Below are positions 43,283-52,500 of a DNA stretch of 64,000 nucleotides, piece by piece. Location of the stretch: NCBI RefSeq assembly GCF_001735805.1, contig NZ_CP017248.1, positions 8,618,001 to 8,682,000 of the forward strand, written 5' to 3'. The notes below the pieces were generated by a model. That model was not told the DNA's origin and did no database searches. It worked only from the letters and a program-made list of their open reading frames with translations. Position 1 is the first letter of the stretch, and each line of letters starts with the position of its first letter. The position numbers were made by a program, and so were the translations under genes. The stretch is from Streptomyces fodineus. GTDB taxonomy: Bacteria > Actinomycetota > Actinomycetes > Streptomycetales > Streptomycetaceae.

Positions 43283-44313
43283 TACGGTCCTGCGCCGACC
43301 CGGTCTTTGCCGGAAGCTTCGTCCGTCCCGGTCATGGTCGGCGTCGTACGAGTTGGCCGACGAGATGGCCCAGCGGGGAAGAAACTCCATGGGGACGCGG
43401 CCCATACCGTCGAAGGCTGGCGTTTCACCAGCGACTTCCACCACCCCGGTGCAGCTGCACCTGGCCCACTTCCAGGTCCTGTCCCGCGGGGGCCGGCCGC
43501 CCGAGCCCACGGACGCCGGCTGGAAGGACACGGTCGACGTCCGCCCGTACGAGGTCGTGGACGTACTGGTCCGCTTCCGTGGCCACCGCGGCCGGTGCAT
43601 GCTGCACTGCCACAACCTCGAACACGAGGACATGGCGATGATGGCCAACTATCAGGTGATGTAAGGAGTATGTACGGCGACAAGGACAGGGGCACCGGAT
43701 TCCTGGCCGGTGTGAAGCGCAGCCGCACCGAGTAGGCGGAAGCCGCCACGGTGCTCTCCGTTCGTGCGTCGTCTGTGCACCCGGACGGGGTTGCATACTT
43801 GCCTTCACAGCTTTCGCCGCGGCATGACGCAGGGATGGCGGGGGCCGTCGACGGCGGTGTGGCCGCTGGGGCGGTCGTTTGCCCGGGCCGATCCGCGAGC
43901 AACGGTGGTCCCGCCATGGTCTTCCAGGCGCAAGCGGCGGCTGAGAGCGTGATGACGGCGGCCGGGACAAGGTGGCATCGCAGACGCCTCCTCGATGCCG
44001 AGGGCGCCGGCGAGGGCTGGAGGTCGGGCTGCCGTGGGTCGGCGTACCGTTCGCTCACACCCTCGGCGCGCGCCCACAACTCCAGCAGCTCCGGCAGGTC
44101 GGCCGGACTGAGCCGTCCCATGGCCTCCACCGCGGAACGTGGCGGGAACTTGGTGCCGTTGAGATAGCGGTGCCAAGCCGACTTGCTGTGTGCGGTACGC
44201 GAAGCCAGCTCGGCCAGACTCATGCCGGTCGCGTCCTTGAGGGCGCGCATATGGTCCAGCAGGTCCCTGATTTCCGATTCGAGAGAATCGGGCAACGGCT
44301 GCCAGTAGTGCAT
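43138..44313 (-). CDS. XRE-type HTH / DUF2690 membrane protein, 3'-truncated
   Basis: The N-terminus is an XRE helix-turn-helix (LRDLLDHM-like, MSLAELASRTAHSKSAWHRYLNG, residues 20-60). It is followed by a Pro-rich linker, one membrane helix (VPAAVITLSAAACAW, about 117-130) and the start of a DUF2690 domain (CRGESCEGKYATPSGC...AYSVRLRFTPA, to residue 203, base 43705). Homology then stops where Cys and the rest of DUF2690 should come. The frame continues to 43138 only as antisense of a multicopper-oxidase scrap and of the cyclophilin gene end. So the true gene is cut at about 43705; a chimeric product is possible. Confidence 0.7.
   Translation of the reverse strand: MHYWQPLPDSLESEIRDLLDHMRALKDATGMSLAELASRTAHSKSAWHRYLNGTKFPPRSAVEAMGRLSPADLPELLELWARAEGVSERYADPRQPDLQPSPAPSASRRRLRCHLVPAAVITLSAAACAWKTMAGPPLLADRPGQTTAPAATPPSTAPAIPASCRGESCEGKYATPSGCTDDARTESTVAASAYSVRLRFTPARNPVPLSLSPYILLTSPDSWPSSPCPRVRGCGSAACTGRGGHGSGPVRPRPRTGGRRPCPSSRRPWARAAGPRGTGPGSGPGAAAPGWWKSLVKRQPSTVWAASPWSFFPAGPSRRPTRTTPTMTGTDEASGKDRVGAGPYYLLLICTRLMFTGSVGKPSPGPFWSSSPPTAIFWSTSRPSVTLPNGV
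43440..43664 (+). pseudogene. C-terminal remnant of a multicopper oxidase
   Basis: About 70 residues of the last cupredoxin domain: VQLHLAHFQVLSRGG, DAGWKDTVDVRPYEVVDVLVRF, then the T1/trinuclear copper motif MLHCHNLEHEDMAMM and the stop. The upstream three quarters are missing, and the first His-x-His motif is degraded (PVQLHL for HPxHxH). Its 5' border abuts the end of the cyclophilin gene region. Confidence 0.88.
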
Positions 44314-44397
44314 GTCTTTCCGTCCCTGGTACGACCACAGCCGGTGTGCACCAACACCTCATCGGCCGGGATGTCCTGTCCGGCTAGGGTGAGCGAC

Positions 44398-45069
44398 ATG
44401 CGTGAGATTGCTGGCGTAAGAGCCAGGCCCGGGGGACGTGTGCGCGTTCAATTCCATGACCGAGGTTTCGTCGTCAGGCGCGACCGGCTCGCCGGCCGTG
44501 TCGCTGAAGCGTTCCTGGGTGACACGGCCGGATGTCTCACGGTCTTGGTGCTGCTCGCTTCAGTGGGCTTCCACTGGCTGCTGAACAAGGTTGGTGCGCC
44601 GCACGTCCTCGCCGTGGGGTGCCTCTGGGTGTTCATCGTCTCAGCCTGCTACGCGGCGCTCCTCGCACTGCTGCGCTGGGCGGCCGAGGTGGTGATGAAC
44701 ATCGTGGTCTTCCTCTTCGTCGTGGTGACGCTCCCGGGCCTGCTGATTCCGGGTTATCGGCGGAAGGTGCTGCGCCGATGGCACGAGGGCGGCCCGGAGT
44801 CCGATCCGGGGTGGGTGCCTGCCACAGCACTCGGCGGAGTGTGGCTGGGCCAGGAGGATCCGGGCACCGGCACCGCGGTGACACTCCAGCGCGTCGACGG
44901 ATCCGTCGTCGCCTACACCGCCCGGCCCGACAAGGCCCGCGAACTGCACGCCGGGTTCGAGACACTGCTGCGCACCCACCGCCCGCTCCCCACGGCGATG
45001 CCGCATCAGCAATCCGCGCAAGCAGCCGCGCCGCACCAGTCCTGGTACCCGGGGCCACCCCGCAACTGA
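44398..45069 (+). CDS. Hypothetical two-helix membrane protein
   Basis: 223 residues. Two closely spaced membrane segments (CLTVLVLLASVGFHWLL and VLAVGCLWVFIVSACYAALLALL), a third hydrophobic stretch (VVMNIVVFLFVVVTLPGLLI), then a soluble C-terminal part with basic residues and a Pro/Gln/His-rich end. ATG at 44398 after AGGGTGAG. Divergent from the XRE-DUF2690 gene and 67 bases before the next unknown gene. I do not recognise the family. Confidence 0.7.
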   Translation: MREIAGVRARPGGRVRVQFHDRGFVVRRDRLAGRVAEAFLGDTAGCLTVLVLLASVGFHWLLNKVGAPHVLAVGCLWVFIVSACYAALLALLRWAAEVVMNIVVFLFVVVTLPGLLIPGYRRKVLRRWHEGGPESDPGWVPATALGGVWLGQEDPGTGTAVTLQRVDGSVVAYTARPDKARELHAGFETLLRTHRPLPTAMPHQQSAQAAAPHQSWYPGPPRN

Positions 45070-45136
45070 CGACGACCGGCGTCGTTGCGCCTCCCCGTCC
45101 CGTCCCCAACTCCCCATTGCCGGAGCCGATACAGCC

Positions 45137-45667
45137 ATGCCCTTCTTCAGTAAGCGCCGTACCGTCCGGCTCTCCCAGCACCGCACGGCCGACAGCCCGC
45201 TCGGGCCGATACGGATCAGCTACGACGGCTGGCCCGCCGTCATCGCGCTCGTCCAGGGACCCGGCATGCCACCCGTCACGGTCCGGCCCGGCCGTGAGCA
45301 CGGCCACATCAAGGTCGATGGGCAGGTGATCCCCGCGCGCCGGGGGAGCGACAGCCGCTGGGCCCTGCGCCGCAGAACACGCACCCGCACGGCCGTGGTG
45401 GGCGCGCGCACCTACGAGTTGCGGCCCACCAGCCTGTGCCGGGCCCGGCTCCTGCGCAACGGCACGCCCATTGCCGAAGCGCACGGCACCCTGGGCGCGT
45501 ACGGCCCTCTCCGTACCATCCCCGGCATCGATGCCCGGCTGACCTGGTCCCACGGCCTCGACGCCTATGACGTGGCGATCGGTCAGGCCATGGTGGTCGC
45601 CTTCGGCGCGGGCGCCCCTGGCGCGCTGGCCTCGCTCGTCTCATTCTGGCTCGACGTCATCTCCTGA
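45137..45667 (+). CDS. Hypothetical protein
   Basis: 176 residues, mostly soluble and basic in the middle (RRGSDSRWALRRRTRTRTAV), with a hydrophobic C-terminus (QAMVVAFGAGAPGALASLVSFW) that could be a tail anchor. Follows the membrane protein at 44398 in the same direction, so a two-gene unit is likely. Its 3' end overlaps, antisense, the 3' end of the M56-like peptidase gene. No family recognised. Confidence 0.65.
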   Translation: MPFFSKRRTVRLSQHRTADSPLGPIRISYDGWPAVIALVQGPGMPPVTVRPGREHGHIKVDGQVIPARRGSDSRWALRRRTRTRTAVVGARTYELRPTSLCRARLLRNGTPIAEAHGTLGAYGPLRTIPGIDARLTWSHGLDAYDVAIGQAMVVAFGAGAPGALASLVSFWLDVIS

Positions 45668-46455
45668 CGGACCATCTCGAAGTCGGCCGTCATCGCTGAA
45701 GAGGTGTTCGGCGCGCTGAGCTTCGCCGACATCACGGACGCGGGAGTTGCGGTCGTCGACCGTTGCGTGACGCGCCGCACCGGTGGCGCTCGGTCACACC
45801 AGGCGTGTTCCAGGAGTTCGAGCAGGTCGTGCGTGGCGTCGGCGGCGCCGAAGGCCGGCAGCAGGCCGAGGACGAGTACGGCCGCGGCGAGCGGCCACAG
45901 GCGGGGTGGCGGAGCGGTCTGGAGGGCGGCGACGCGGTGGGTGACGGTGCGGTCGGTGAAGGTCAACGCGCAGGCCGGGCGTGCCCGGTGGGCGATGAGG
46001 GCGGCGCGGGTGGTGATCGTCCGGTCTTCCACGGCCGTAGCCGCCTGCTCATCCGCCCAGCGTTCGACGAGGAGGGCCACGATGGTCCGCCCCCGCCCGA
46101 GCGCCGGATTGGCGGCGGCGGCCAGCGTCATGGCGGTGCACACGAGGGCGTGCCGGTGGGTGAGGTGGGCGCATTCGTGGGCGAGCAGGACGCGGCGCTC
46201 GGCGGGGTCGAGGGCGCCGAGCATGGCGGCAGTGACGAGGATGCGGCCACGGCTGCCGGACATCGCGGGGATGGCGAAGGCTTGGGAAACGGGTGAGGCG
46301 GCGAGCTCAGCTGGTAGCCGTGCTGACGTCGCCCACAGGGCCTTCTCCGTCGGTCTGGGGGCACTCGCCTCAAGGGCGGCCGCCTTTCGGCCGATGTCGA
46401 TGGCGTGGAAGCACGTCCTCTCGTCGCCGCTCACCGTCTGGTATCCCGTCGCCAT
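45583..46455 (-). CDS. M48/M56-like zinc metallopeptidase, apparently truncated at both ends
   Basis: The core carries the zinc motif AHECAHLTHRH (HExxH) preceded by GRILVTAAMLGALDPAERRVLL and followed by WADEQAATA, then a membrane helix LWPLAAAVLVLGLLPAFGAA. This is the arrangement of actinobacterial BlaR1-like M56 membrane peptidases, often partnered with BlaI regulators. The expected N-terminal membrane helices are missing; the first 60 residues look foreign and overlap the start of the divergent deacetylase gene. The last 60 residues are antisense to the gene at 45137. The catalytic core is intact, but function is doubtful. Confidence 0.6.
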   Translation of the reverse strand: MATGYQTVSGDERTCFHAIDIGRKAAALEASAPRPTEKALWATSARLPAELAASPVSQAFAIPAMSGSRGRILVTAAMLGALDPAERRVLLAHECAHLTHRHALVCTAMTLAAAANPALGRGRTIVALLVERWADEQAATAVEDRTITTRAALIAHRARPACALTFTDRTVTHRVAALQTAPPPRLWPLAAAVLVLGLLPAFGAADATHDLLELLEHAWCDRAPPVRRVTQRSTTATPASVMSAKLSAPNTSSAMTADFEMVRQEMTSSQNETSEASAPGAPAPKATTMA

Positions 46456-47223
46456 CTCGGGATGGCCGCCGGGCTGCTCGCTGTCCGATGGGTGGCGGGG
46501 GCCGGCCCCCCAGGCGTGACGGCCGGGGTATTTTCGCCGCGTCTGGCGGCGGCTGTGGGCGACGAGGGCCTGCGGGCGCTGTTCGGATCAGAGAACCGTG
46601 TGATCCGTACGCCCGAGCGGGTGGTCACGGTGACGTTCAACGCGGCCTGGAACGACGTCGGCCTGGACAGCATCCTCAGTGAGCTCGCCCATCGCCGCAT
46701 GCCTGCCACGTTCTTCCTGACCGGTGACTTCGCCGACCGGTACCCCGAGGTGGTGAAGAGGATCGCGGCTGCGGGACACGGGCTGGGCAATCACTCCTAC
46801 AGCCACCCTCACTTCAAGGATCTGACCGCGGCCGGAAGGCGTCGCCAGGTCCGGGCAGCGGACCGTGCCCTGCGCGTGGCCGGGGCAGGAACGGTCCTGA
46901 CTCCGTTCTTCCGGTTTCCCTACAGTGAGACCAGCCCTGCCCAGATCAGGGAGGTCAACGGGCTGGGATTCGCGGACATCGAATTCACCACCGACACCAA
47001 CGGGTGGATGGGCACCGCGGGCGGCATGACCGTGGACCGCGTGGTGCGCAGGGCGCTGGACGCCCTGCGCCCTGGGGCGATCCTGCAGATGCACGTCGGC
47101 GCATCCGATGGCGGCACTGAGGTGATCGACGCCCAGGCCCTGCCACGGATCCTCGACGCGATCACCACTCGTGCCTACCGCGTCATCGACCTGCGCACCC
47201 TCCTCAGCCGCGACGGAGGATGA
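46405..47223 (+). CDS. Polysaccharide deacetylase (NodB-type) family protein
   Basis: 272 residues. The NodB domain begins VVTVTFNAAWNDVGLD, continues with MPATFFLTGDFADRYPEVV, the metal-binding His motif GNHSYSHPHF, FFRFPYSE, and ends with GAILQMHVG and AYRVIDLRTLL. Members with FNAAW in place of FDDG are a known subgroup, but the metal Asp is changed, so activity on acetylated sugars needs caution. The start may be ATG 46405 or 46462; the N-terminus from 46462 (MAAGLLAVRWVAG) could be a weak signal sequence. The 5' part overlaps the M56-like gene head-to-head. Confidence 0.85.
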   Translation: MEARPLVAAHRLVSRRHLGMAAGLLAVRWVAGAGPPGVTAGVFSPRLAAAVGDEGLRALFGSENRVIRTPERVVTVTFNAAWNDVGLDSILSELAHRRMPATFFLTGDFADRYPEVVKRIAAAGHGLGNHSYSHPHFKDLTAAGRRRQVRAADRALRVAGAGTVLTPFFRFPYSETSPAQIREVNGLGFADIEFTTDTNGWMGTAGGMTVDRVVRRALDALRPGAILQMHVGASDGGTEVIDAQALPRILDAITTRAYRVIDLRTLLSRDGG

Positions 47224-47532
47224 AGTAGAAGCCGCGGCCGTTGTCGGAGGGTTCGTCACCGCCGGTCATGATGCCCATGAGCGTGTCGTGGTCAGCTAAT
47301 GTGAATAGTCGATGACGGGTCTGGCGTGGTAGATCAGCGGCTGGACGTCGTCGGGAGAGGTGAACTTCTTGCCGTACCAGCGCATTTCCCGCAGGCGACG
47401 TTGTGCGAAGTGGCCGGTGTTGAGCGGGATGCCGCGCCAGGTCCCGAGGATCTGCTCGGGGCAGACACTGGCCAGGGCTTCCCACAGGTCGTCGAGTCCC
47501 TCGGGTTCGGCGCGGGCCTGCGTGTCGGCGAG
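47204..47532 (-). pseudogene. Broken GXWXG/DUF4334 family gene
   Basis: One frame (47296-47532) reads GLDDLWEALASVCPEQILGTWRG, NTGH and RWYGKKFTSPDDVQPLIYHA, the GXWXG domain. It then hits a stop, and the DUF4334 ending (DHDTLMGIMTGG, NGRGFYFILRR) continues in another frame to 47204. The piece between is shortened. The 3' end overlaps the deacetylase stop antisense. Confidence 0.8.
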
Positions 47533-47594
47533 GTCGGTGAGCCGGGCGCGGGGCTGCGCCGTCAGCACGGCGGAACGGGCGCAGGGGGTGGCTG

Positions 47595-47768
47595 CGGCGG
47601 TGGGCAGGCCGTGGCCGGCGATCAGGTCTGCGGCCTTCTCGGCGATCATGATGGCTGGGGCGTTGTGTTGCCCCGGGGAACGCTGAGCAGAAACGAGGCG
47701 TCTGCCACCCGCAGGCCGTCGATGCCGAGGACGCGAAGCTGTGCGTCGACGACGCTGCCGATGGCGCA
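47595..47768 (-). pseudogene. C-terminal scrap of a GMC-family oxidoreductase
   Basis: CAIGSVVDAQLRVLGIDGLRVADASFL then VPRGNT, the conserved end of choline-dehydrogenase-like flavoenzymes. A frameshift follows, with APAIMIAEKAADLI read in the next frame. The rest of the gene is absent. Confidence 0.85.
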
Positions 47769-48084
47769 GGTAGCAGGTTGAGTTCCGGTGCTGGTTCCGT
47801 GCTGACTTCGGTGCCCGGATTCGCGGAAAACCGCAGGTCCTAGCTCCGATCGAATGAGTTGTCGTACCACTCGATGGTGGTGCCGATGAGGCTGGCGGCG
47901 ACGATTCTGGGGAGGCTGGACGGGGCTGGTGGAGCGGTCGCGGAGGACGACATTGGCACCACTTTCTGGCGTTCGGCGGGGACGTTTGCGTGTCGCCATA
48001 CCGTGGGAACGTGCAGGGCAGGGGCGTATGTGGTGGAACATCATAGTTCTGGGCGTGGGTGTGCGTGCGGCCACCATGGGGGCG
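47769..48084. other. Gap between gene remnants
   Basis: About 315 bases between the GMC and IS1380 scraps. No gene, repeat or motif I can support. Confidence 0.5.
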
Positions 48085-48235
48085 CTGCCGGGGCAACGGA
48101 GGAGACCGTCGGGTCCGAGGTCACCGGCCCGAACACGCCGGGCTCCGAGCGCAGCATGGCCACGTCCACCAGGCAGTACCCGCCCAGCGCCTCCGTGAGC
48201 GCGACGTCCAGCAGGATCTTGCCCGGATCGTGCAC
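48085..48235 (-). mobile_element. IS1380-family transposase remnant
   Basis: About 45 residues, HDPGKILLDVALTEALGG, CLVDVAMLRSEPGVFGPVTSDPTVS, matching the N-terminal part of IS1380-type transposases. The frame degrades after this. No terminal inverted repeats or the DDE core are seen. Confidence 0.75.
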
Positions 48236-48304
48236 CGCTCTGGGGCTCGCGCCCCAGCGCGAGCGCCGCGGCGCTGGGTCAAGTCGTCACGGGTTCGAGC
48301 CTCA

Positions 48305-48620
48305 GCCGCCGGATCGGCTAGGGGGTGCCTCGGTTGGGCCGCACCAGACCCGGACGTTCACCTCGGTGCGGACGGGCAGGAGGGGGGAGTCGTTCTCGGT
48401 GTGCTCGCTGAGGTGCAGAGCATGGCGCGGCCCAGGTGCCGGGCGGCGTACGCGTCGAAGGCAGCCGCGTCCGAGAGCCGGCAGACCGTCGCGACCACCT
48501 CGCGGGTCCCCGACGGTGATGCCGGCCGCCTGCCGACCGGTCATGAACGCGCGCTCGAACAGCTCGATCAGCGTCTTCCGGGCGTCAGGATGCAGGGTGT
48601 ACTGGCGGAATTCGACTCAT
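48305..48620 (-). pseudogene. NIPSNAP-family protein remnant
   Basis: Starts FRQYTLHPDARKTLIELFERAFM, the N-terminal NIPSNAP motif. After QAAGI a large piece is missing and the text resumes in shifted frames (AAAFDAYAARHLG, then TENDSPLLPVRTEVNVRVW). At least two frame changes. Confidence 0.7.
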
Positions 48621-48940
48621 GCGTCGGCCGACCTCGTGCGGGTGAGGTCCGTGATCCAGCTGAGCTCCCAGGTACGGCACCCGGATCGGGCGGCCGTCGT
48701 AGGTGCCCTTGCCGGGGAAGTCACCGCGCTCGCCCGCGAAGGCGCCGACCGACGGGGGATACAGCCGGCCGGTCCGGCTGTCCGACCAGTGGATCGACCA
48801 CTGATGCGGTTCGCGATCGAACAGCCGCAGGGTCACGCCCTGGCGGCCGAGGGTGGGGAAGGTGCTCGTCGATGTTCCCGGCGCCCCCGAACCGCGTCAG
48901 CGAGGCGAAGGCCTCGGAAACCACGCTGAGCCCGATCACG
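48615..48940 (-). pseudogene. DUF1579-like protein remnant
   Basis: GGAGNIDE, one inserted base near 48863, then TLRLFDREPHQWSIHWSDSRTGRLYPPSVGAF...GDFPGKGTYDGRPIRV. After another frame change it ends RTWELSWITDLTRTR and a stop. The order matches DUF1579 proteins, often encoded beside NIPSNAP-type genes. The N-terminal third is missing. Confidence 0.7.
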
Positions 48941-48969
48941 CCCCGGACTGCCCAAGGTCCAAACGGCGG

Positions 48970-49299
48970 TCAGGCAGGCCAGCCCCATTGGTTCACTCGC
49001 TTGTATCCGCCCCCGGGGCAGTACATGCTGATACCTCGCCGGTCACCCAGCCAGGGCCCCGGGCCGTAGTTGAGCTGACGGTCCGCGGAGCCCTTCTTGC
49101 ACAGGATGCTCGCCCCGTACCGCGCCGGTCCGTGTCCGTCGCACCAGACGTTGGCGGAGGTCTTGTGCTGCCACCTGGTGTGACATGTGATCCGCAACTG
49201 CGGTTGGGCCGGAGCCGCTTCTGTCGCTACCGCCGGCATGGCCGGGATGGCGACGGCCGCCACCGTTACTGCAGTCATGACCGCGCTTCGTAGACGCAT
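48970..49299 (-). CDS. Small secreted Cys-containing protein
   Basis: 109 residues: signal peptide MRLRSAVMTAVTVAAVAIPAMPAVA, then a compact mature part of about 80 residues with four Cys (ITCHTRW, VWCDGHG, ILCKKG, MYCPGGG), probably two disulphides, and a Trp-containing end (NQWGWPA). ATG at 49299 has GGGGGA about 8 bases upstream. No family recognised; small secreted proteins of this kind are frequent in Streptomyces. Confidence 0.75.
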   Translation of the reverse strand: MRLRSAVMTAVTVAAVAIPAMPAVATEAAPAQPQLRITCHTRWQHKTSANVWCDGHGPARYGASILCKKGSADRQLNYGPGPWLGDRRGISMYCPGGGYKRVNQWGWPA

Positions 49300-49572
49300 T
49301 ACTCGTTCCCCCGGATTCGTGATTCCTCTGTGGATGGATGCGGCCAGGCCGACTGTGGCCCGGTCCGTGCTGTACGTCATCGAGTTCACCGCCCGCACCG
49401 TTGTTCAGCAGGCCCCCTCCGTCACAGTGAACAATCAGGGCGGCGTCGGATGCGCGCCCCTCCGGGAGGGGCTGGTTCGGTCCTTGTCGGGCGTGTGGTG
49501 GGCTTATAGCGTGGTTGGGGCGCAGGTGACCTCTGCGCAGCGGGGGCCGGGGCAAGAGGGGGAATCGGGCCG

Positions 49573-52500
49573 GTGGGGCGTCGTGAGCGGCCGGTGGACC
49601 CGAGCGCGGGGCCGGTGCAGCGATTCGCGTATGAGTTGCGCAAGCTGCGCCAGGAGGCGGGCGGTCTCACATACCGGGAGATGGCGCTCAGGGCCCATTA
49701 CTCGGTGACCACGCTCTCCCAGGCCGCCGCCGGTGAGCAACTTCCGTCTCTGGGCGTGACCCTGGCCTATGTCCGGGCCTGCGACGGCGATGCGGAGGAG
49801 TGGGAGCGGCGCTGGCGCGAGACCGCCGAGGATCCGGCGCTCCGGAACCGCGAGGACGGTGGCACCGAGTCGCCGTACCCGGGGCTGGTCCGCTTCGAAC
49901 CCGGCGATCACGATCGGTTCTTCGGACGGGACCAATTGGTCGCCGATGTACGGGAACTGGTGCTGCTGCGGCGTTTCGTTGCCGTCGTCGGCCCCTCCGG
50001 CAGCGGTAAGTCGTCGCTGCTGCGGGCCGGGCTGATACCCGCGTTGCGCGCCGAGAGCTCATCCTTGGCATCGATCCGCATCCTCACCCCGGGCGGGCAC
50101 CCGCTGCTCACTCACGCCGAGGCGTTGCGGCCGAAGGACGCCGACGGCGACACCGTCCTCGTCGTGGACCAGTTCGAGGAGGTCTTCACCCTCTGCCGCG
50201 ACCCGCACGAGCGCACCGCCTTCATCGACGCGCTGCTCGCCGCCCGGCACCCGGATAGCAGGTTGCGCGTCGTCATCGCCATACGCGCCGACTTCTACGG
50301 ACGCTGCGCCGAGCACCGCGAGCTAGCCGGCGCCCTGCGGGAAGCCAACCTGCTGGTGGGGCCCATGAGCCCCGCCGAGTTACGCCAAGCCATCGTCAGA
50401 CCCGCGCAGATGGCCGGGCTGATCGTCGAGCGCGACCTGACCGCTCGCCTGGTGGAGGAAGTGCACGGCGCGCCAGGTGGCCTGCCGCTGCTCTCGCACG
50501 CCCTACGGGAGACCTGGCGGCGCCGCCGCGGCAGGGCGCTGACCCTGCAGGCGTACGAAGCGGCAGGCGGCGTGCGCGGTGCGATCGCGCAGAGCGCCGA
50601 GGAGGTCCATGCCCGGCTCGCCCCCGGCCACGCGGAGCTGGCCCGGCTGATCCTGCTGCGGCTGATCGCCCCCGGCGATGGCTCCCAGGACACCCGGCGC
50701 CCAGTCGAACACAGCGAACTCGACCTCGGCGCCGCCTCCCAGGACAACATCGCCCTGGTCCTGGACCGCCTGGCTAGCGCCCGGTTACTCACTCTCGCTG
50801 ATGGCATCGTCGATCTCGCACACGAAACGCTCATCACTGGTTGGCCCAGGTTGCACCGATGGATCGACGACGCCCGCGCACGCCTGCGCATTCACCGTCA
50901 GCTCACCGAAGCCGCGCGCGCGTGGAACGCCCTCGACCGCGACCCGGGAGCCCTGTACCGCGGGGTACGGCTTGCCGCTGCCGAGGAAGCCTTCGGCGAC
51001 CTCGACACCGCCAAGGAGCTGACCTGCTTGGAGCGGGACTTCCTGGCCGGCAGCACCGCTGCTCGCGAACGGGAACAACGCGCGGTTGTCCGCGCGACGC
51101 GCCGTCGACGCCAGTTCACCGCCGCGCTGTCCGTGCTGCTCGTCATCGCCGTGACCGCAGGGTCGATCGCATGGAGGCAGTTCCGAATCAGTGAACACCG
51201 GAGGCAGCAAGCCGTCGCAGCGCAGAAGGCCGCCCTTTCCCGGCAGTTGGCCGCTCAGTCAGCCGCTCTGCTGGGCTACAACCCCGATCTGGCCTCTCTC
51301 CTCGCTGTCCAAGCGTACCAAGTCAGCCCCACGGCAGAGGCCACCTCGAGTCTTTACGCAGCGGCAGCCCTCCCACTGCGACACCGCTTGACCGGACCCG
51401 CTCGTCCCGTGGAGGCGGTCACCTTCAGCCCCGATGGTCAGACCGTGGCCGCGGGTAGCCCGGACGGCACGATTCTCCGATGGGACACGGGCACAGGCGC
51501 GGCCCGCCCACCCTCGCGCAGCCCCGTCCGCGGAGTGAGAACGATCACCTACAGCAAGGCCGGGCACCTTCTGGCCGCCGGCGACGCCGACGGGACTCTG
51601 CGCCTGAGCGACCTGACGCGAGGGGAAGCCTGGACCGCAACGGACCACGATGAGACAGGACCGATGGCATTCAGCCCCGACGACCGCACCGTGGCCGTCG
51701 GCTCCTCGGACGGCAGAGTCAGGTTGAGGGACATCGCCACCGGCGCCATCCGGGCCACGTGGCCGGTCTCCGCCGGCAGAACTACCACGATTGCCTACAG
51801 CCCGGACGGCCGCCTGCTGTCGGCCGGCGGCGCCGACGGCGTGATCAGGGTGCGTGACCTGTCCAAGGGCACAACCCGGACTGTCAGGCTCACGGGCCCT
51901 GCTGCTCCCACATCAATGGCTTTCAGCCCGAACGGCACCCTGCTGGCAGTCGGCGATGGGCTGGGTGAGGTGCAGCTCTCGGACATGGAGACCGGCAGGA
52001 CGCCCGCCCGCCTCACCGGTCACAAGGGGCCGGTCGTTGCCGTGAAGTTCAGCCCGGACGGGCGCCTACTGGCCACGGGCAGTGACGACAGCACGGCGCG
52101 GCTGTATGACGTGACCACCGGCGAGAGCCGTGCCGTCTTCACCGGACACACCGGCGGCGTGACCTCTGTGTCGTTCAGCCCTGACGGAACCATGCTGGCC
52201 ACCGGCAGCCGCGACCGCACGGTCCGCCTGTGGGATGCCCTGCGGGGGGCGGCCGATGTCACTGGGAAGACCGACAACACCGCGACGTCCATGGTCTTCA
52301 CCGCAGACGGCCGCGCGCTGGAAACCGGCGACGCCGCCGGGAGAGTCAGCACTTGGGACGTGCACCTCCACCAGACACGCAGCACCCGCACCCTCGCCTC
52401 CGCCGGCATGGCCAGTTCAGTGAGCGTGCCCCAAGACAGTCATGTGATAGCCGCCTTGACCAGCGACGACGGCGGCAGCGTGCAAGTCTGGGACGCGACC

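Noticed and set aside
46405..47223. Deacetylase as a dead pseudoenzyme because FDDG is FNAAW
   Set aside because: FNAAW is a recurrent subgroup signature and the HxxxH motif is intact, so it is kept as a gene.
48240..48300. GGGTTCGAGCC stretch resembling a tRNA T-arm
   Set aside because: Flanking bases do not pair into T, anticodon or acceptor stems, so no tRNA is supported.
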